A stretch of DNA of 64,000 nucleotides from an uncultured Eubacteriales bacterium (lineage in GTDB: Bacteria > Bacillota > Clostridia > Oscillospirales > Oscillospiraceae), in NCBI GenBank assembly GCA_900549645.1, contig URPD01000004.1, positions 1 to 64,000 of the forward strand, read 5' to 3'. Shown here one piece after another: positions 23,774 through 32,259 of this stretch. Made by a program: the position numbers and the translations under genes. Every line of letters begins with the position of its first letter. Position 1 is the stretch's first letter. The notes beneath the pieces are model-generated. The model ran no database searches. It was given only the letters and a program-made list of their open reading frames with translations, and was not told the DNA's origin.

Positions 23774-26365
23774 ATGAAGAAAAATGTTGTTATAGGTATC
23801 TTGGCTCATGTGGACGCGGGGAAAACGACGCTGTCCGAGGCCATGCTGTACCTTTCGGGAAAAATCAAAAAGCTTGGCCGCGTTGACCACCGCGACTCGT
23901 ATCTTGACACACATTCGATCGAGCGCTCCCGCGGCATAACCATCTTCTCAAAGCAGGCGGTGATCGACCTGCCGCAGAGCAGCGTTACGCTTCTCGACAC
24001 GCCGGGGCACGTCGACTTCGTCTCCGAGACGGAGCGCAGTCTGCGTGTACTGGATTACGCGGTTCTGGTCATCAGCGGGACGGACGGAGTGCAGGCGCAC
24101 ACGGAGACGCTGTGGCAGCTGCTGCGGCGCTACGGGATACCGACCTTCATATTCGTGACCAAAATGGACTTGCCCGTCCGCGACAAGGCCGCGTTGATGG
24201 CCGATTTGCAGCGGCGGCTCGACGCGGAGTGCGTGGACTTCGGGGAAAACGCCGCCGCGCTCAATGAGCGGCTTGCCATGTGCGGCGAGGCCGCGATGGA
24301 CGAATATCTGAGCTGCGGGGAGCTGAGCCGCGATACGATCGCGGAGCTGATAAAGACCCGGCGCGTGTTCCCGTGCTTCTTCGGCTCCGGTCTTCGCACC
24401 GAGGGCGTCGAAGAATTCATGCAGGCGATCGACGAGTACGCGATACCGGCAGCAGCGGGGGACGGGTTCTCCGCGCGGGTGTATAAAATAGCGCGCGACG
24501 CGCAGGGCAAGCGCCTGAGCTTTCTCCGCGTGAACGGCGGGGAGCTGTCCGTGCGGCAGCTTATCCGCTACGCGGGCGAGGACGGCGCGGAGCATGAGGA
24601 AAAAATCAGCCAGCTTCGCATATATTCCGGCATAAAGTACGAGGCCGTCGATACGGTCAAGCCCGGCCAGATCTGCGCCGCACTCGGCCTGAGCGAGACT
24701 TTCCACGGTCAGGGACTGGGCGCGGAAGCGGACGTCTCGGTGGAGCCGATGCTGGAGCCGGTACTGAGTTACAGCCTGCTGCTGCCGCCGACGGAGGATC
24801 CGCGCGTAATGCTGCCGAAGCTGATGCAGCTTCAGGAGGAGGATCCGCAGCTGCACATCCGTTGGGATGAGCGCGGCAGGGCGATACGCGTGGAGCTTAT
24901 GGGCAAGGTGCAGGCGGAGGTATTCCGCGCGCTTGTCAAGGAGCGCTTCGACGTCGATATCGCGCTTGACGCGGGGCGCATCATGTATAAGGAGACCATT
25001 GCCGACACCGTGGAGGGCGTAGGCCATTTTGAGCCTCTGCGCCATTACGCGGAGGTGCACCTGATAATGGAACCGATGCCGCGCGGAAGCGGCATAGTCG
25101 TGGACAGCGTCTGCCCGGAAGACGGGCTTGACCGCAACTGGCAGCGGCTGATACTCGGCCATGTACTCGAAAAGCAGCATCTAGGCGTGCTGACAGGTTC
25201 GCCGCTGACGGATGTGAAAATAACGCTTGCCGCCGGGCGGGCGCACCTGAAGCACACCGAGGGCGGGGACTTCCGTCAGGCGACCTACCGCGCGATACGG
25301 CAGGGGCTTATGCAGGCAAAATCTGTGCTGCTTGAGCCGTGGTACGCGTTTTCGATAGAGCTGCCGCCGGAGCTGATAGGGCGCGCGATAAGCGATGTGC
25401 GCCAGATGTCCGGCAGCTTCACGGGGCCTGACGACGCGGGCGGAATGCTCCGCATCGAGGGCGGTGCGCCGGTGTCGGAGATGAACGGCTACGCAAGCGA
25501 AGTGGCGGCATATTCTGGCGGACGCAGTAAATTTTCCTGCCGCGTGGAGGGCTACCGCCAATGCCATAATGAAAAAGACGTGGTTGTGGAGATCAACTAC
25601 GACGCAGAAAGCGACGTGGAGAACACCGCGGATTCCGTGTTCTGCGCCCACGGCGGCGGCTTTAACGTCCGCTGGGACAAGGTTCCGGAATACATGCATC
25701 TTGAAAGCTGCCTGAAAAAGCCGGAGACTACCGCGCCTGTCAGGCCGTACCGCAGTCTCAGCATCGACGAACGCGAGCTTGAAGCGATAATGGAGCGCGA
25801 GTTCGGCCCCATAAAGCGCCCGGAATACCGCGCGCCGACGGTGAACTCAGCGCCTGTGCGGCCGATCGCGCCGCCGAAGAAGCAATATATAATAGTAGAC
25901 GGCTATAACCTCATCTTCGCGTCGCAGGAGCTTTCGGCACTTGCGTGGGAAAAGCTCGACCTTGCGCGCGGGCGATTGATGGACATGCTGTCAAACTACT
26001 GCGGCTTTACGAAACGTGAGCTGGTGCTGGTGTTTGACGGCTTCCGTACCCCCGGCAACCCCGGCTCGCGCGAGGAGTACCACAATATACACGTCGCCTT
26101 TACCAAGGACGGCGAGACGGCGGACGCGTATATCGAGCGCATCGCGGATAACATCGGAAAGAATTATGACGTCCGCGTCGTCACGAACGATAATCTTATC
26201 AGGCTCTCGGCACTGCGTTCCGGCGTCCTGCGCACCTCGTCGGACGAGTTCGCACTGGAGGTGCGGGACGTGCTGGAGCAGATAGACGCGCTTCTGAAAA
26301 AGACGAACGACGGCGCGCACAAATACAGATTGGAACTGGACAGAACTGAAAATGGAGAAAAATGA
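23774..26365 (+). CDS. EF-G/TetM-like translational GTPase fused to a Rae1/YacP-type NYN endonuclease domain
   Basis: An 863-residue fusion. Residues 1-650 or so follow the EF-G and ribosomal-protection order: G1 AHVDAGKTTL, G2 RGIT, G3 DTPGHVDF, G4 TKMD, domain II, and EF-G-like domains III to V ending RCHNEKD... VWDKVPEYM-like sequence. A linker (about 655-700) leads to a C-terminal NYN domain from about 702: IIVDGYNLIFAS, LVLVFDGFRTPGN, FTKDGETADAYIERIA and VVTNDNLIRLSALRSG. These match the order and acidic residues of YacP/Rae1, the B. subtilis ribosomal A-site mRNA endonuclease. TetM-type GTPases also bind near the A site. The fusion suggests one protein that binds stalled ribosomes and cuts A-site mRNA; that is inference, and tetracycline protection is not shown. 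The ATG overlaps a predicted leaderless start. It overlaps ylmH by 14 bp. Confidence 0.88.
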   Translation: MKKNVVIGILAHVDAGKTTLSEAMLYLSGKIKKLGRVDHRDSYLDTHSIERSRGITIFSKQAVIDLPQSSVTLLDTPGHVDFVSETERSLRVLDYAVLVISGTDGVQAHTETLWQLLRRYGIPTFIFVTKMDLPVRDKAALMADLQRRLDAECVDFGENAAALNERLAMCGEAAMDEYLSCGELSRDTIAELIKTRRVFPCFFGSGLRTEGVEEFMQAIDEYAIPAAAGDGFSARVYKIARDAQGKRLSFLRVNGGELSVRQLIRYAGEDGAEHEEKISQLRIYSGIKYEAVDTVKPGQICAALGLSETFHGQGLGAEADVSVEPMLEPVLSYSLLLPPTEDPRVMLPKLMQLQEEDPQLHIRWDERGRAIRVELMGKVQAEVFRALVKERFDVDIALDAGRIMYKETIADTVEGVGHFEPLRHYAEVHLIMEPMPRGSGIVVDSVCPEDGLDRNWQRLILGHVLEKQHLGVLTGSPLTDVKITLAAGRAHLKHTEGGDFRQATYRAIRQGLMQAKSVLLEPWYAFSIELPPELIGRAISDVRQMSGSFTGPDDAGGMLRIEGGAPVSEMNGYASEVAAYSGGRSKFSCRVEGYRQCHNEKDVVVEINYDAESDVENTADSVFCAHGGGFNVRWDKVPEYMHLESCLKKPETTAPVRPYRSLSIDERELEAIMEREFGPIKRPEYRAPTVNSAPVRPIAPPKKQYIIVDGYNLIFASQELSALAWEKLDLARGRLMDMLSNYCGFTKRELVLVFDGFRTPGNPGSREEYHNIHVAFTKDGETADAYIERIADNIGKNYDVRVVTNDNLIRLSALRSGVLRTSSDEFALEVRDVLEQIDALLKKTNDGAHKYRLELDRTENGEK

Positions 26366-27095
26366 ACTTCTGCGCCGCATGGAGGATCTGTGCGAGCGCG
26401 CCGAGCGCAGTGGGACGGTCTGCTCCAGCGGGTATCTCAGCCCAGCAGAGCGGTATCAGACCGAGAAATGGGCGAAGCAGCGCGGCTGCACCGTGGTGTT
26501 TTCGGGCGGCGGAGCCGACTGCGAGCGGACGGCGGCGTTCTTCCTGCCGGAATATATGAGCGAGGAATACTTTGACCCGTCGGAGCACTTCGCGGCGATA
26601 AAGCTTACCGCGCATTTCGGTACGCCGGGGCACCGGGACTATATGGGCGCGGTGCTGGGCATGGGCGTCGGCCGCGAGTGGGTAGGCGATATCCGCGTCA
26701 TGGGCGACACGGCGTATATCTTCTGTCTGCCGAGCGTGCACCGGCACCTGCTGAGTATCGACAAGGTAGGCCGATGCGGGGTCACGGCGGAGAATATCGC
26801 GCCGGGGGACGTTCCGCAGGCGAAGCGCGAGGTGAAGGAAAAGAGCTTTTCCGTCATGTCGATGCGGCTTGACGCGGTGACGGCGGGCATGTTTGACCTC
26901 AGCCGCACCGAGGCCGCGAAGGAGATACGCCTCGGCAATGTCAGTCTCAACTATGAACCGACCGAGAAGCCCGACGCGCAGATATCGGCGGGGGATATAA
27001 TTTCCCTGCGCGGCGCGGGCAAGGGCAGCGTCACCGGTACCGGCGGCACCTCACGCAAAGGACGGCTTTTCGTCTACGCGGAAATACTGAAGTGA
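26352..27095 (+). CDS. ylmH: YlmH-type S4-domain RNA-binding protein
   Basis: A 247-residue protein. The N-terminal part (about 30-170) carries the YlmH fold, with FAAIKLTAHFGTPGHRDYMG and GREWVGDIRVMGDTAYIF. The C-terminal S4 domain (about 175-245) reads MSMRLDAVTAGMFDLSRTEA, EIRLGNVSLNYEP and ISAGDIISLRGAGK. In B. subtilis YlmH binds 50S subunits carrying peptidyl-tRNA and takes part in ribosome-associated quality control; its usual neighbours are division genes. Here its ATG lies inside the end of the GTPase-NYN gene (14-bp overlap), so the two are coupled in translation. Confidence 0.9.
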   Translation: MEKNELLRRMEDLCERAERSGTVCSSGYLSPAERYQTEKWAKQRGCTVVFSGGGADCERTAAFFLPEYMSEEYFDPSEHFAAIKLTAHFGTPGHRDYMGAVLGMGVGREWVGDIRVMGDTAYIFCLPSVHRHLLSIDKVGRCGVTAENIAPGDVPQAKREVKEKSFSVMSMRLDAVTAGMFDLSRTEAAKEIRLGNVSLNYEPTEKPDAQISAGDIISLRGAGKGSVTGTGGTSRKGRLFVYAEILK

Positions 27096-27142
27096 CGCGG
27101 AAAAAACGTATATTCAACAATTTTACATAAGGAGACAGCACA

Positions 27143-28360
27143 ATGAAAGCCTACGAAAGATTTATTACCTACGTCAAGACCCACACCGCAAGCTCCGAGA
27201 CCTCGGAGAGCGTGCCGAGCAGCGACTGCCAGTTTACGCTGTGCCATATGCTTGCCGACGAGATGCGCTCCATCGGGCTGGAGGGCGTATATGAGGACGA
27301 GCACGCCTATGTTTACGGCTTCATCCCCGCGAGCGAGGGCTATGAGGACAAGCCCTGCATCGGCTTCATCGCCCATCTTGACACGATACCCGATTTCCCC
27401 GGCGAGAACGTTCAGCCGCAGCTCATCGAAAATTATGACGGCGGCGACGTCGTCCTCGGCACGAGCGGGCGCAGCCTGACGGCGGAGAAGTTCCCGCATC
27501 TGGCTACCCTCAAGGGTCAAACCCTTATCACGACCGACGGCACGACCGTGCTCGGCGCAGACGATAAGGCGGGCATCGCCGCGATAATGACCGCCGCGGA
27601 GCGCATTATAAAAGAGAAGCGCCCGCATGGCCGCGTCGCCGTGTGCTTCACGCCCGACGAGGAGATCGGCCACGGCGCGTCGCTGCTCGATCTTGAGCGG
27701 CTGGGCGCGGACTTTGCCTACACCGTTGACGGCGAGGAGCTGAGCGAGATAAACTACGAGACCTTCAACGCCGCGTCCGCGAAGTGGGAGGTCAACGGCT
27801 TCAACATCCATCCGGGCAGCGCGAAGAACATGATGATAAACGCGAGCCTTGTCGCTATGGAGATAAACTCAATGCTCCCCTCCGGCGACACCCCGGCGCA
27901 CACCGAGGGCTACGAGGGCTTCTTCCACCTGACCGATATGAGCGGCACTGTTGAAAAAGCGATGCTGAGCTACATCATCCGCGACCATAACGCCGCTTCC
28001 TTCGACCAGCGCATAAAGACGATGGAGCACATCGAAAAGCTCATAAACGAGAAGTACGGCGAGGGCACCGCGAAGCTGACTGTGCGCCAGCAGTACCGGA
28101 ACATGCGGGAGCTTATCGGCGAGCACATGGAGATAGTCGAGCTTGCGGAGCGCGCACTGCGCCGCGAGGGCATAGAGCCTGTCACCGCGCCCGTCCGCGG
28201 CGGCACCGACGGCGCACAGCTCACCTTCCGCGGCCTGCTCTGCCCGAACATCGGCACCGGCGGCTACTCCTGCCACGGCCCCTATGAGCACATCACCGCC
28301 GAGCACCTTGAGACCTCGACGAACATCGTCATGAACATAATCGACGAGAATCTGAAATAA
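27143..28360 (+). CDS. pepT: Peptidase T (tripeptide aminopeptidase)
   Basis: Dinuclear zinc M20B aminopeptidase that removes N-terminal residues from tripeptides in the cytoplasm. The 405-residue product holds all metal and catalytic sites: FIAHLDTIPD, LGADDKAG (bridging Asp), TPDEEIGHG (catalytic Glu pair), TVDGEELSE, VRGGTDGAQLT and the distal His in YSCHGPYEH. The dimerisation domain (about 205-320) includes FNIHPGSAKNMMINA. Ribosome binding site is AAGGAGAC. It follows ylmH by 47 bp. Confidence 0.96.
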   Translation: MKAYERFITYVKTHTASSETSESVPSSDCQFTLCHMLADEMRSIGLEGVYEDEHAYVYGFIPASEGYEDKPCIGFIAHLDTIPDFPGENVQPQLIENYDGGDVVLGTSGRSLTAEKFPHLATLKGQTLITTDGTTVLGADDKAGIAAIMTAAERIIKEKRPHGRVAVCFTPDEEIGHGASLLDLERLGADFAYTVDGEELSEINYETFNAASAKWEVNGFNIHPGSAKNMMINASLVAMEINSMLPSGDTPAHTEGYEGFFHLTDMSGTVEKAMLSYIIRDHNAASFDQRIKTMEHIEKLINEKYGEGTAKLTVRQQYRNMRELIGEHMEIVELAERALRREGIEPVTAPVRGGTDGAQLTFRGLLCPNIGTGGYSCHGPYEHITAEHLETSTNIVMNIIDENLK

Positions 28361-28406
28361 AAAAACGCAAATTCAAAAAATCTCACGCTTATAAGGAGAG
28401 ATGAGG

Positions 28407-29687
28407 ATGAAGAGCAGGCTTGGAGCGAGAAACTGGATCACGCTGATACTCATCGGCCTTTTCGGGCAGTTCGCGTGGACGATAGAGAACATGTATTTCA
28501 ACGTGTTCCTCTATAACACTATCAGCACCGACCCCGGCTACATCGCCGCGATGGTAGGCTGGTCTGCCGCCGCCGCGACGGTGACGACGCTTCTCATGGG
28601 CGCGCTGTCAGACCGCGTCGGCAAGCGCAAGGCGTTCATCTGCGCGGGCTACATACTCTGGGGGCTCTCGACCGCCGCCTTCGGCTACATTACGCCTGAA
28701 AACGCGGGGCGGCTTTTCCCTGCGGCGAACGCGTCGGCGGCCGCGGCGGTGATGGTGGTCGTGCTCGACTGCGTGATGACCTTCTTCGGCAGCACCGCGA
28801 ACGACGCGGCCTTCAACGCCTACGTCACGGATATCACCGACAGCGACAACCGCGGCCGGGCGGAGAGTGTGCTGGCGATACTGCCGCTCATCTCCATGCT
28901 GATAATCTTCGGCGGCTTCGACGGACTGACCCAGCAGGGGAGATGGCGCGAGTTTTTCAACATCTTCGGCGTCTCGGTATCCGTCGTCGGGCTTGTGTCG
29001 CTCGTACTGGTCAAGGATTCGCCGCGGCTTACGCCGAGGCGGGACAGCTATTTCAAAAACCTGCTCTACGGCCTGCGCCCCGGCGTCGTGCGTGAGAATC
29101 TGCAGCTGTACCTGTCGTTCGCGGCGTTCAGCGTGTTCTCAATCGCCGTGCAGGTGTTCTTCCCGTACCTGATAATCTATATTCAGAACTATCTCGGCAT
29201 CAAGGATTACGCGATAGTCCTCGGTGTGGTGCTGATATTTGCAAGCGTCGTGAGCGTCGTCTCCGGCAGATTCATCGACCGGGTCGGCAAAATGCGTTTC
29301 ACCGTGCCCGCGGCGGCGATCATGCTCATCGGCCTTGCGGCGATGTATTTCGTGCGCGGCAACGCCGGGGTTATGATCGCGGGCAGCGTGATGATGAGCG
29401 GGTATATGATGATGTCCGCCGCCCTCGGCGCGAATATCCGCGACTGGACGCCCAAGGACAAGGCCGGGCATTTTCAGGGCATCCGCATGATATTCGCAGT
29501 GCTGCTGCCGATGATAATCGGCCCCGTAATAGGCGCGGAGGTCATCCGCAATTCCGACAGCACGTATATGGAGCTGGGGCAGCTCAAGACCGTGCCGACT
29601 CCGGGGATATTCCTCGCGGCGGCGGCAGTCCTGATGCTGACGGCGATACCCGTGCTGATGCTGAGAAAAAGCGAAAAAAAGAGATAA
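28407..29687 (+). CDS. MFS / GPH-type sugar transporter
   Basis: A 426-residue carrier with 12 helices. The ATG at 28407 (not 28401) has AGGAG at the better 8-bp spacing. The start NWITLILIGLFGQFAWTIEN and the loop GALSDRVGKRKAFI, with a second-half repeat SGRFIDRVGKMRFTVP, resemble the SLC45/GPH-like MFS carriers of Clostridia. It is 46 bp after pepT and 10 bp before a sugar-kinase-like gene. This suggests uptake of an amino sugar or disaccharide that is then phosphorylated by the neighbour; the substrate is inferred only. Confidence 0.85.
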   Translation: MKSRLGARNWITLILIGLFGQFAWTIENMYFNVFLYNTISTDPGYIAAMVGWSAAAATVTTLLMGALSDRVGKRKAFICAGYILWGLSTAAFGYITPENAGRLFPAANASAAAAVMVVVLDCVMTFFGSTANDAAFNAYVTDITDSDNRGRAESVLAILPLISMLIIFGGFDGLTQQGRWREFFNIFGVSVSVVGLVSLVLVKDSPRLTPRRDSYFKNLLYGLRPGVVRENLQLYLSFAAFSVFSIAVQVFFPYLIIYIQNYLGIKDYAIVLGVVLIFASVVSVVSGRFIDRVGKMRFTVPAAAIMLIGLAAMYFVRGNAGVMIAGSVMMSGYMMMSAALGANIRDWTPKDKAGHFQGIRMIFAVLLPMIIGPVIGAEVIRNSDSTYMELGQLKTVPTPGIFLAAAAVLMLTAIPVLMLRKSEKKR

Positions 29688-29697
29688 GGCGAACGCG

Positions 29698-30774
29698 ATG
29701 AAAGATGCAATATTCCATTTCCCGACGGACGGAACTCCGGCGGAGTGCGAACAGATAAAATGCGGCCATATAAACCAGACCTATCTGATAACGACCGATA
29801 CGGGGGCGAAATATGTCCTGCAATGGGTCAATCAGTACGTTTTCCCGAACGTTGACGCGATAATGGGCAACATGTCCGCGATAAGCGCGTATCTGCGCGG
29901 GCAGAACGAGCGCATGTCCATGATAAGCTACATCGACACGCGCGACGGCAAAAACTATTATGACGACGGAGAGGGCGGCTGCTGGCGGGCTTACAGGTTC
30001 GTCGATAACAGCATATGCCTCCAGAGCGCGGAGACCCTGTCCGATTTCTATGAGAGTGCGCGGGCGTTCGGGCATTTTCAGTACACACTGCGCGGTTTCC
30101 CGGCGCAGACGCTTCAGGAGACGATAGTGGATTTCCACAATACGCCCGTGAGATATGAGCAGCTCCGCGCCGCAATCAGCGCCGACCCGCTTGGCCGCGC
30201 GGCGTCCGTGCAGCAGGAGATCGACTTCATATTCGAACGCGAGCAGCGCGCGGGTACGCTCCAGCGTATGCGCGACGCGGGGGAGCTGCCCGTCCGCGTC
30301 ACGCACAACGACACGAAGATAAATAACGTCCTGCTCGACGCGGACACGCGCCGTGCGCTGTGCGTCATTGACCTCGACACCGTCATGCCGGGGCTGTCGG
30401 CCTACGATTTCGGCGACGCGATCCGCTTCGGCGCGTCCACCGCGGCGGAGGATGAGCGGGAGCTGGAGCGTGTACGGCTCGATCTGAACCTGTACCGTGT
30501 GTTCACGCGCGGCTTTGCTGAAGCCTGCCCCAGCCTGACGCGGGCGGAGCGCGATGTGCTGCCGCTTGGCGCGTTTGTGATGACGCTTGAGTGCGGCCTG
30601 AGGTTCCTCGCCGACTACATAAACGGCGATAAGTATTTCTCCATAGACCGCGAGAGCCACAATCTTGACCGTGCGCGCACACAGCTCAAGCTGATAAGCG
30701 AGATGGAATCGCATTGGGACGAGCTGATGCAAATAAACAGCGAAGAAGCCTATTTTAGACCTGATCTCGGATGA
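29698..30774 (+). CDS. N-acetylhexosamine-1-kinase-like phosphotransferase (APH fold)
   Basis: A 358-residue aminoglycoside-phosphotransferase-fold kinase. The N-lobe motif GHINQTYLITTDTGAKYVLQ is typical of NahK-like enzymes. The catalytic loop THNDTKINNVLLD and the metal-binding VIDLDTVMPG match those of bifidobacterial NahK (N-acetylhexosamine 1-kinase), and the YDFGDAIRFG stretch is also shared. I therefore favour anomeric phosphorylation of GlcNAc or GalNAc, but the usual lacto-N-biose phosphorylase partner is absent here. It pairs with the upstream transporter (10-bp gap) and ends at a terminator. Confidence 0.8.
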   Translation: MKDAIFHFPTDGTPAECEQIKCGHINQTYLITTDTGAKYVLQWVNQYVFPNVDAIMGNMSAISAYLRGQNERMSMISYIDTRDGKNYYDDGEGGCWRAYRFVDNSICLQSAETLSDFYESARAFGHFQYTLRGFPAQTLQETIVDFHNTPVRYEQLRAAISADPLGRAASVQQEIDFIFEREQRAGTLQRMRDAGELPVRVTHNDTKINNVLLDADTRRALCVIDLDTVMPGLSAYDFGDAIRFGASTAAEDERELERVRLDLNLYRVFTRGFAEACPSLTRAERDVLPLGAFVMTLECGLRFLADYINGDKYFSIDRESHNLDRARTQLKLISEMESHWDELMQINSEEAYFRPDLG

Positions 30775-30789
30775 GATTAGGTCTTTTTC
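30757..30789 (+). terminator. Terminator of the pepT-transporter-kinase run
   Basis: Stem AGACCTGATCTC / GAGATTAGGTCT followed by TTTTT; its left arm overlaps the last codons of the kinase. Confidence 0.8.
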
Positions 30790-30875
30790 ATTAAATATTT
30801 TGTACTTCACATGCAAACGGCGCAAATAATCGCTAGATGTTTTGGGAACAATGACGTATTTGCACTATAATTTCC

Positions 30876-30904
30876 TTGCCAAAATAGTATAAACGTTGTA
30901 AAAT
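30876..30904 (+). promoter_or_regulatory. Promoter of the G1P dehydrogenase operon
   Basis: TTGCCA (30876-30881), 17-bp spacer, TAAAAT (30899-30904). The leader is about 77 nt and contains a tandem TATATCTT motif just before the AGGAGG site. Confidence 0.6.
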
Positions 30905-30987
30905 ACCATCAAGCGAATTTAGGCGAGTTTTATAACGAACGAGCCGTCAAAATATATCTTTATATATCTTTCAGGAGGAAAAGAAAA

Positions 30988-32226
30988 ATGATTCTTGACT
31001 GCACAAAATACCTCGGCGACTGCGAATGCGGACGCGACCATGAGCTTCGCACCAAGCTCGTCGTATGCGAATACGGCGCGCTCAAAAATTTCGACAAATA
31101 CATGGACGACTGCGGCCTTACCGGCTTCCGCACTGTCATCTATGATACGAACACCTATAATCTGCCCACCATGCACCATGTCCGCGCAGATCAGGAAATA
31201 GTCCTTGAGGCGCAGGGACTGCACAGCGAAAAGGGTCTCATCGAGAATATGATGACCATGCTTGAGCGCAAGCCCGATTACATCGTCGTAGTCGGCGGCG
31301 GTACGCTGATGGACTTCGGCCGTTACAGCGCATGGAAGCTCGGCATCCCCTTTGTCGCTATCCCCACCATCGTCTCCTCCGACGGCTTCACCGCGGACAT
31401 CTGCTCCATCATCATCGACGGCCAGAAGAAGTCCATCCCCATGCAGGCGGCGGACGCGGTCATCTGCGACATCAACATCGTCTCCGGTGCGCCCCGCTTC
31501 CTGACCATCGCGGGCGTGCAGGATATCCTCGCAAAGTACGTCTCCATCGCAGACTGGAAGATAGCCCACATTGTCTCCGGCGAATACTTCTGCCCGAAGG
31601 TGTGCGCAATGGCGCAGGAAGCGCTGGACATCATGGCGCGCTGCGCAAACGACCTTGCCGAGGGCAAGGAGCCTGACTATGAGGCCATGGCCTACACCCA
31701 GATGCTCTCCGGCCTGACCATGCAGATCCTCTCCAACAGCCGCGCGGCATCCGGCGCGGAGCACCTTGTCGCCCACCTCGTCGAGATGAAGCCCAAGGGA
31801 TTCAAGAACGCCCACGGTATGCACGGCGAGTGCGTCGGCATAGGCACCATCATGTGCGCGAGAGCGTATCACGAGCTTGCAAAGCGCGACACTATCGAGG
31901 TCAAGCCCTACGAGCCGCTGGATCCGGCATGGGTGCGCGACGTGTTCGGCGATTTGGCCGACGGCATCTTCAAGGAGAACGAGAACGACGTTCTCAAGAC
32001 ATTCCCGCCTGAGAGCATCAAGGAGCATTGGCAGGAGATCCGCGACGTCATTGCGACTATCCCGACCGCCGAAGAGCTTATCGACCTCTACACCAAGATC
32101 GGCGCGAAGCACTCCCTTGCAGAGCTTGACATCGACGAGAGCATCCGCGGCGAGTTCCTTGACATTTCCTCCGCGATACGCAACCGCCTGACCTTTGCGA
32201 GAATGACCAGACTTATTGTCAAGTAA
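30988..32226 (+). CDS. sn-Glycerol-1-phosphate dehydrogenase (AraM/EgsA type)
   Basis: NAD(P)H-dependent enzyme that reduces dihydroxyacetone phosphate to sn-glycerol-1-phosphate, the archaeal-type enantiomer. The 412-residue product has the glycine motif VVGGGTLMDFGRY, the substrate loop PTIVSSDGFTADICSI, and the metal His residues in SGAEHLVAHLVEM and AHGMHGECVGIGT. B. subtilis AraM is the characterised bacterial relative. A strong CAGGAGG site precedes it. It is followed by glycerol kinase (33 bp) and a HAD phosphatase. In B. subtilis araM is next to araL, also a HAD-IIA phosphatase, so the pairing recurs. Confidence 0.92.
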   Translation: MILDCTKYLGDCECGRDHELRTKLVVCEYGALKNFDKYMDDCGLTGFRTVIYDTNTYNLPTMHHVRADQEIVLEAQGLHSEKGLIENMMTMLERKPDYIVVVGGGTLMDFGRYSAWKLGIPFVAIPTIVSSDGFTADICSIIIDGQKKSIPMQAADAVICDINIVSGAPRFLTIAGVQDILAKYVSIADWKIAHIVSGEYFCPKVCAMAQEALDIMARCANDLAEGKEPDYEAMAYTQMLSGLTMQILSNSRAASGAEHLVAHLVEMKPKGFKNAHGMHGECVGIGTIMCARAYHELAKRDTIEVKPYEPLDPAWVRDVFGDLADGIFKENENDVLKTFPPESIKEHWQEIRDVIATIPTAEELIDLYTKIGAKHSLAELDIDESIRGEFLDISSAIRNRLTFARMTRLIVK

Positions 32227-32259
32227 GGTCGCTTATATCTGAATAACGGAGTTGAAGCT

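Noticed and set aside
23774..25700. Tetracycline-resistance (tet(M)/tet(W)-type) determinant
   Set aside because: The GTPase part is related, but the protein has an extra NYN domain, has no tet(M)-type leader and is in a housekeeping context. Resistance cannot be claimed from sequence.
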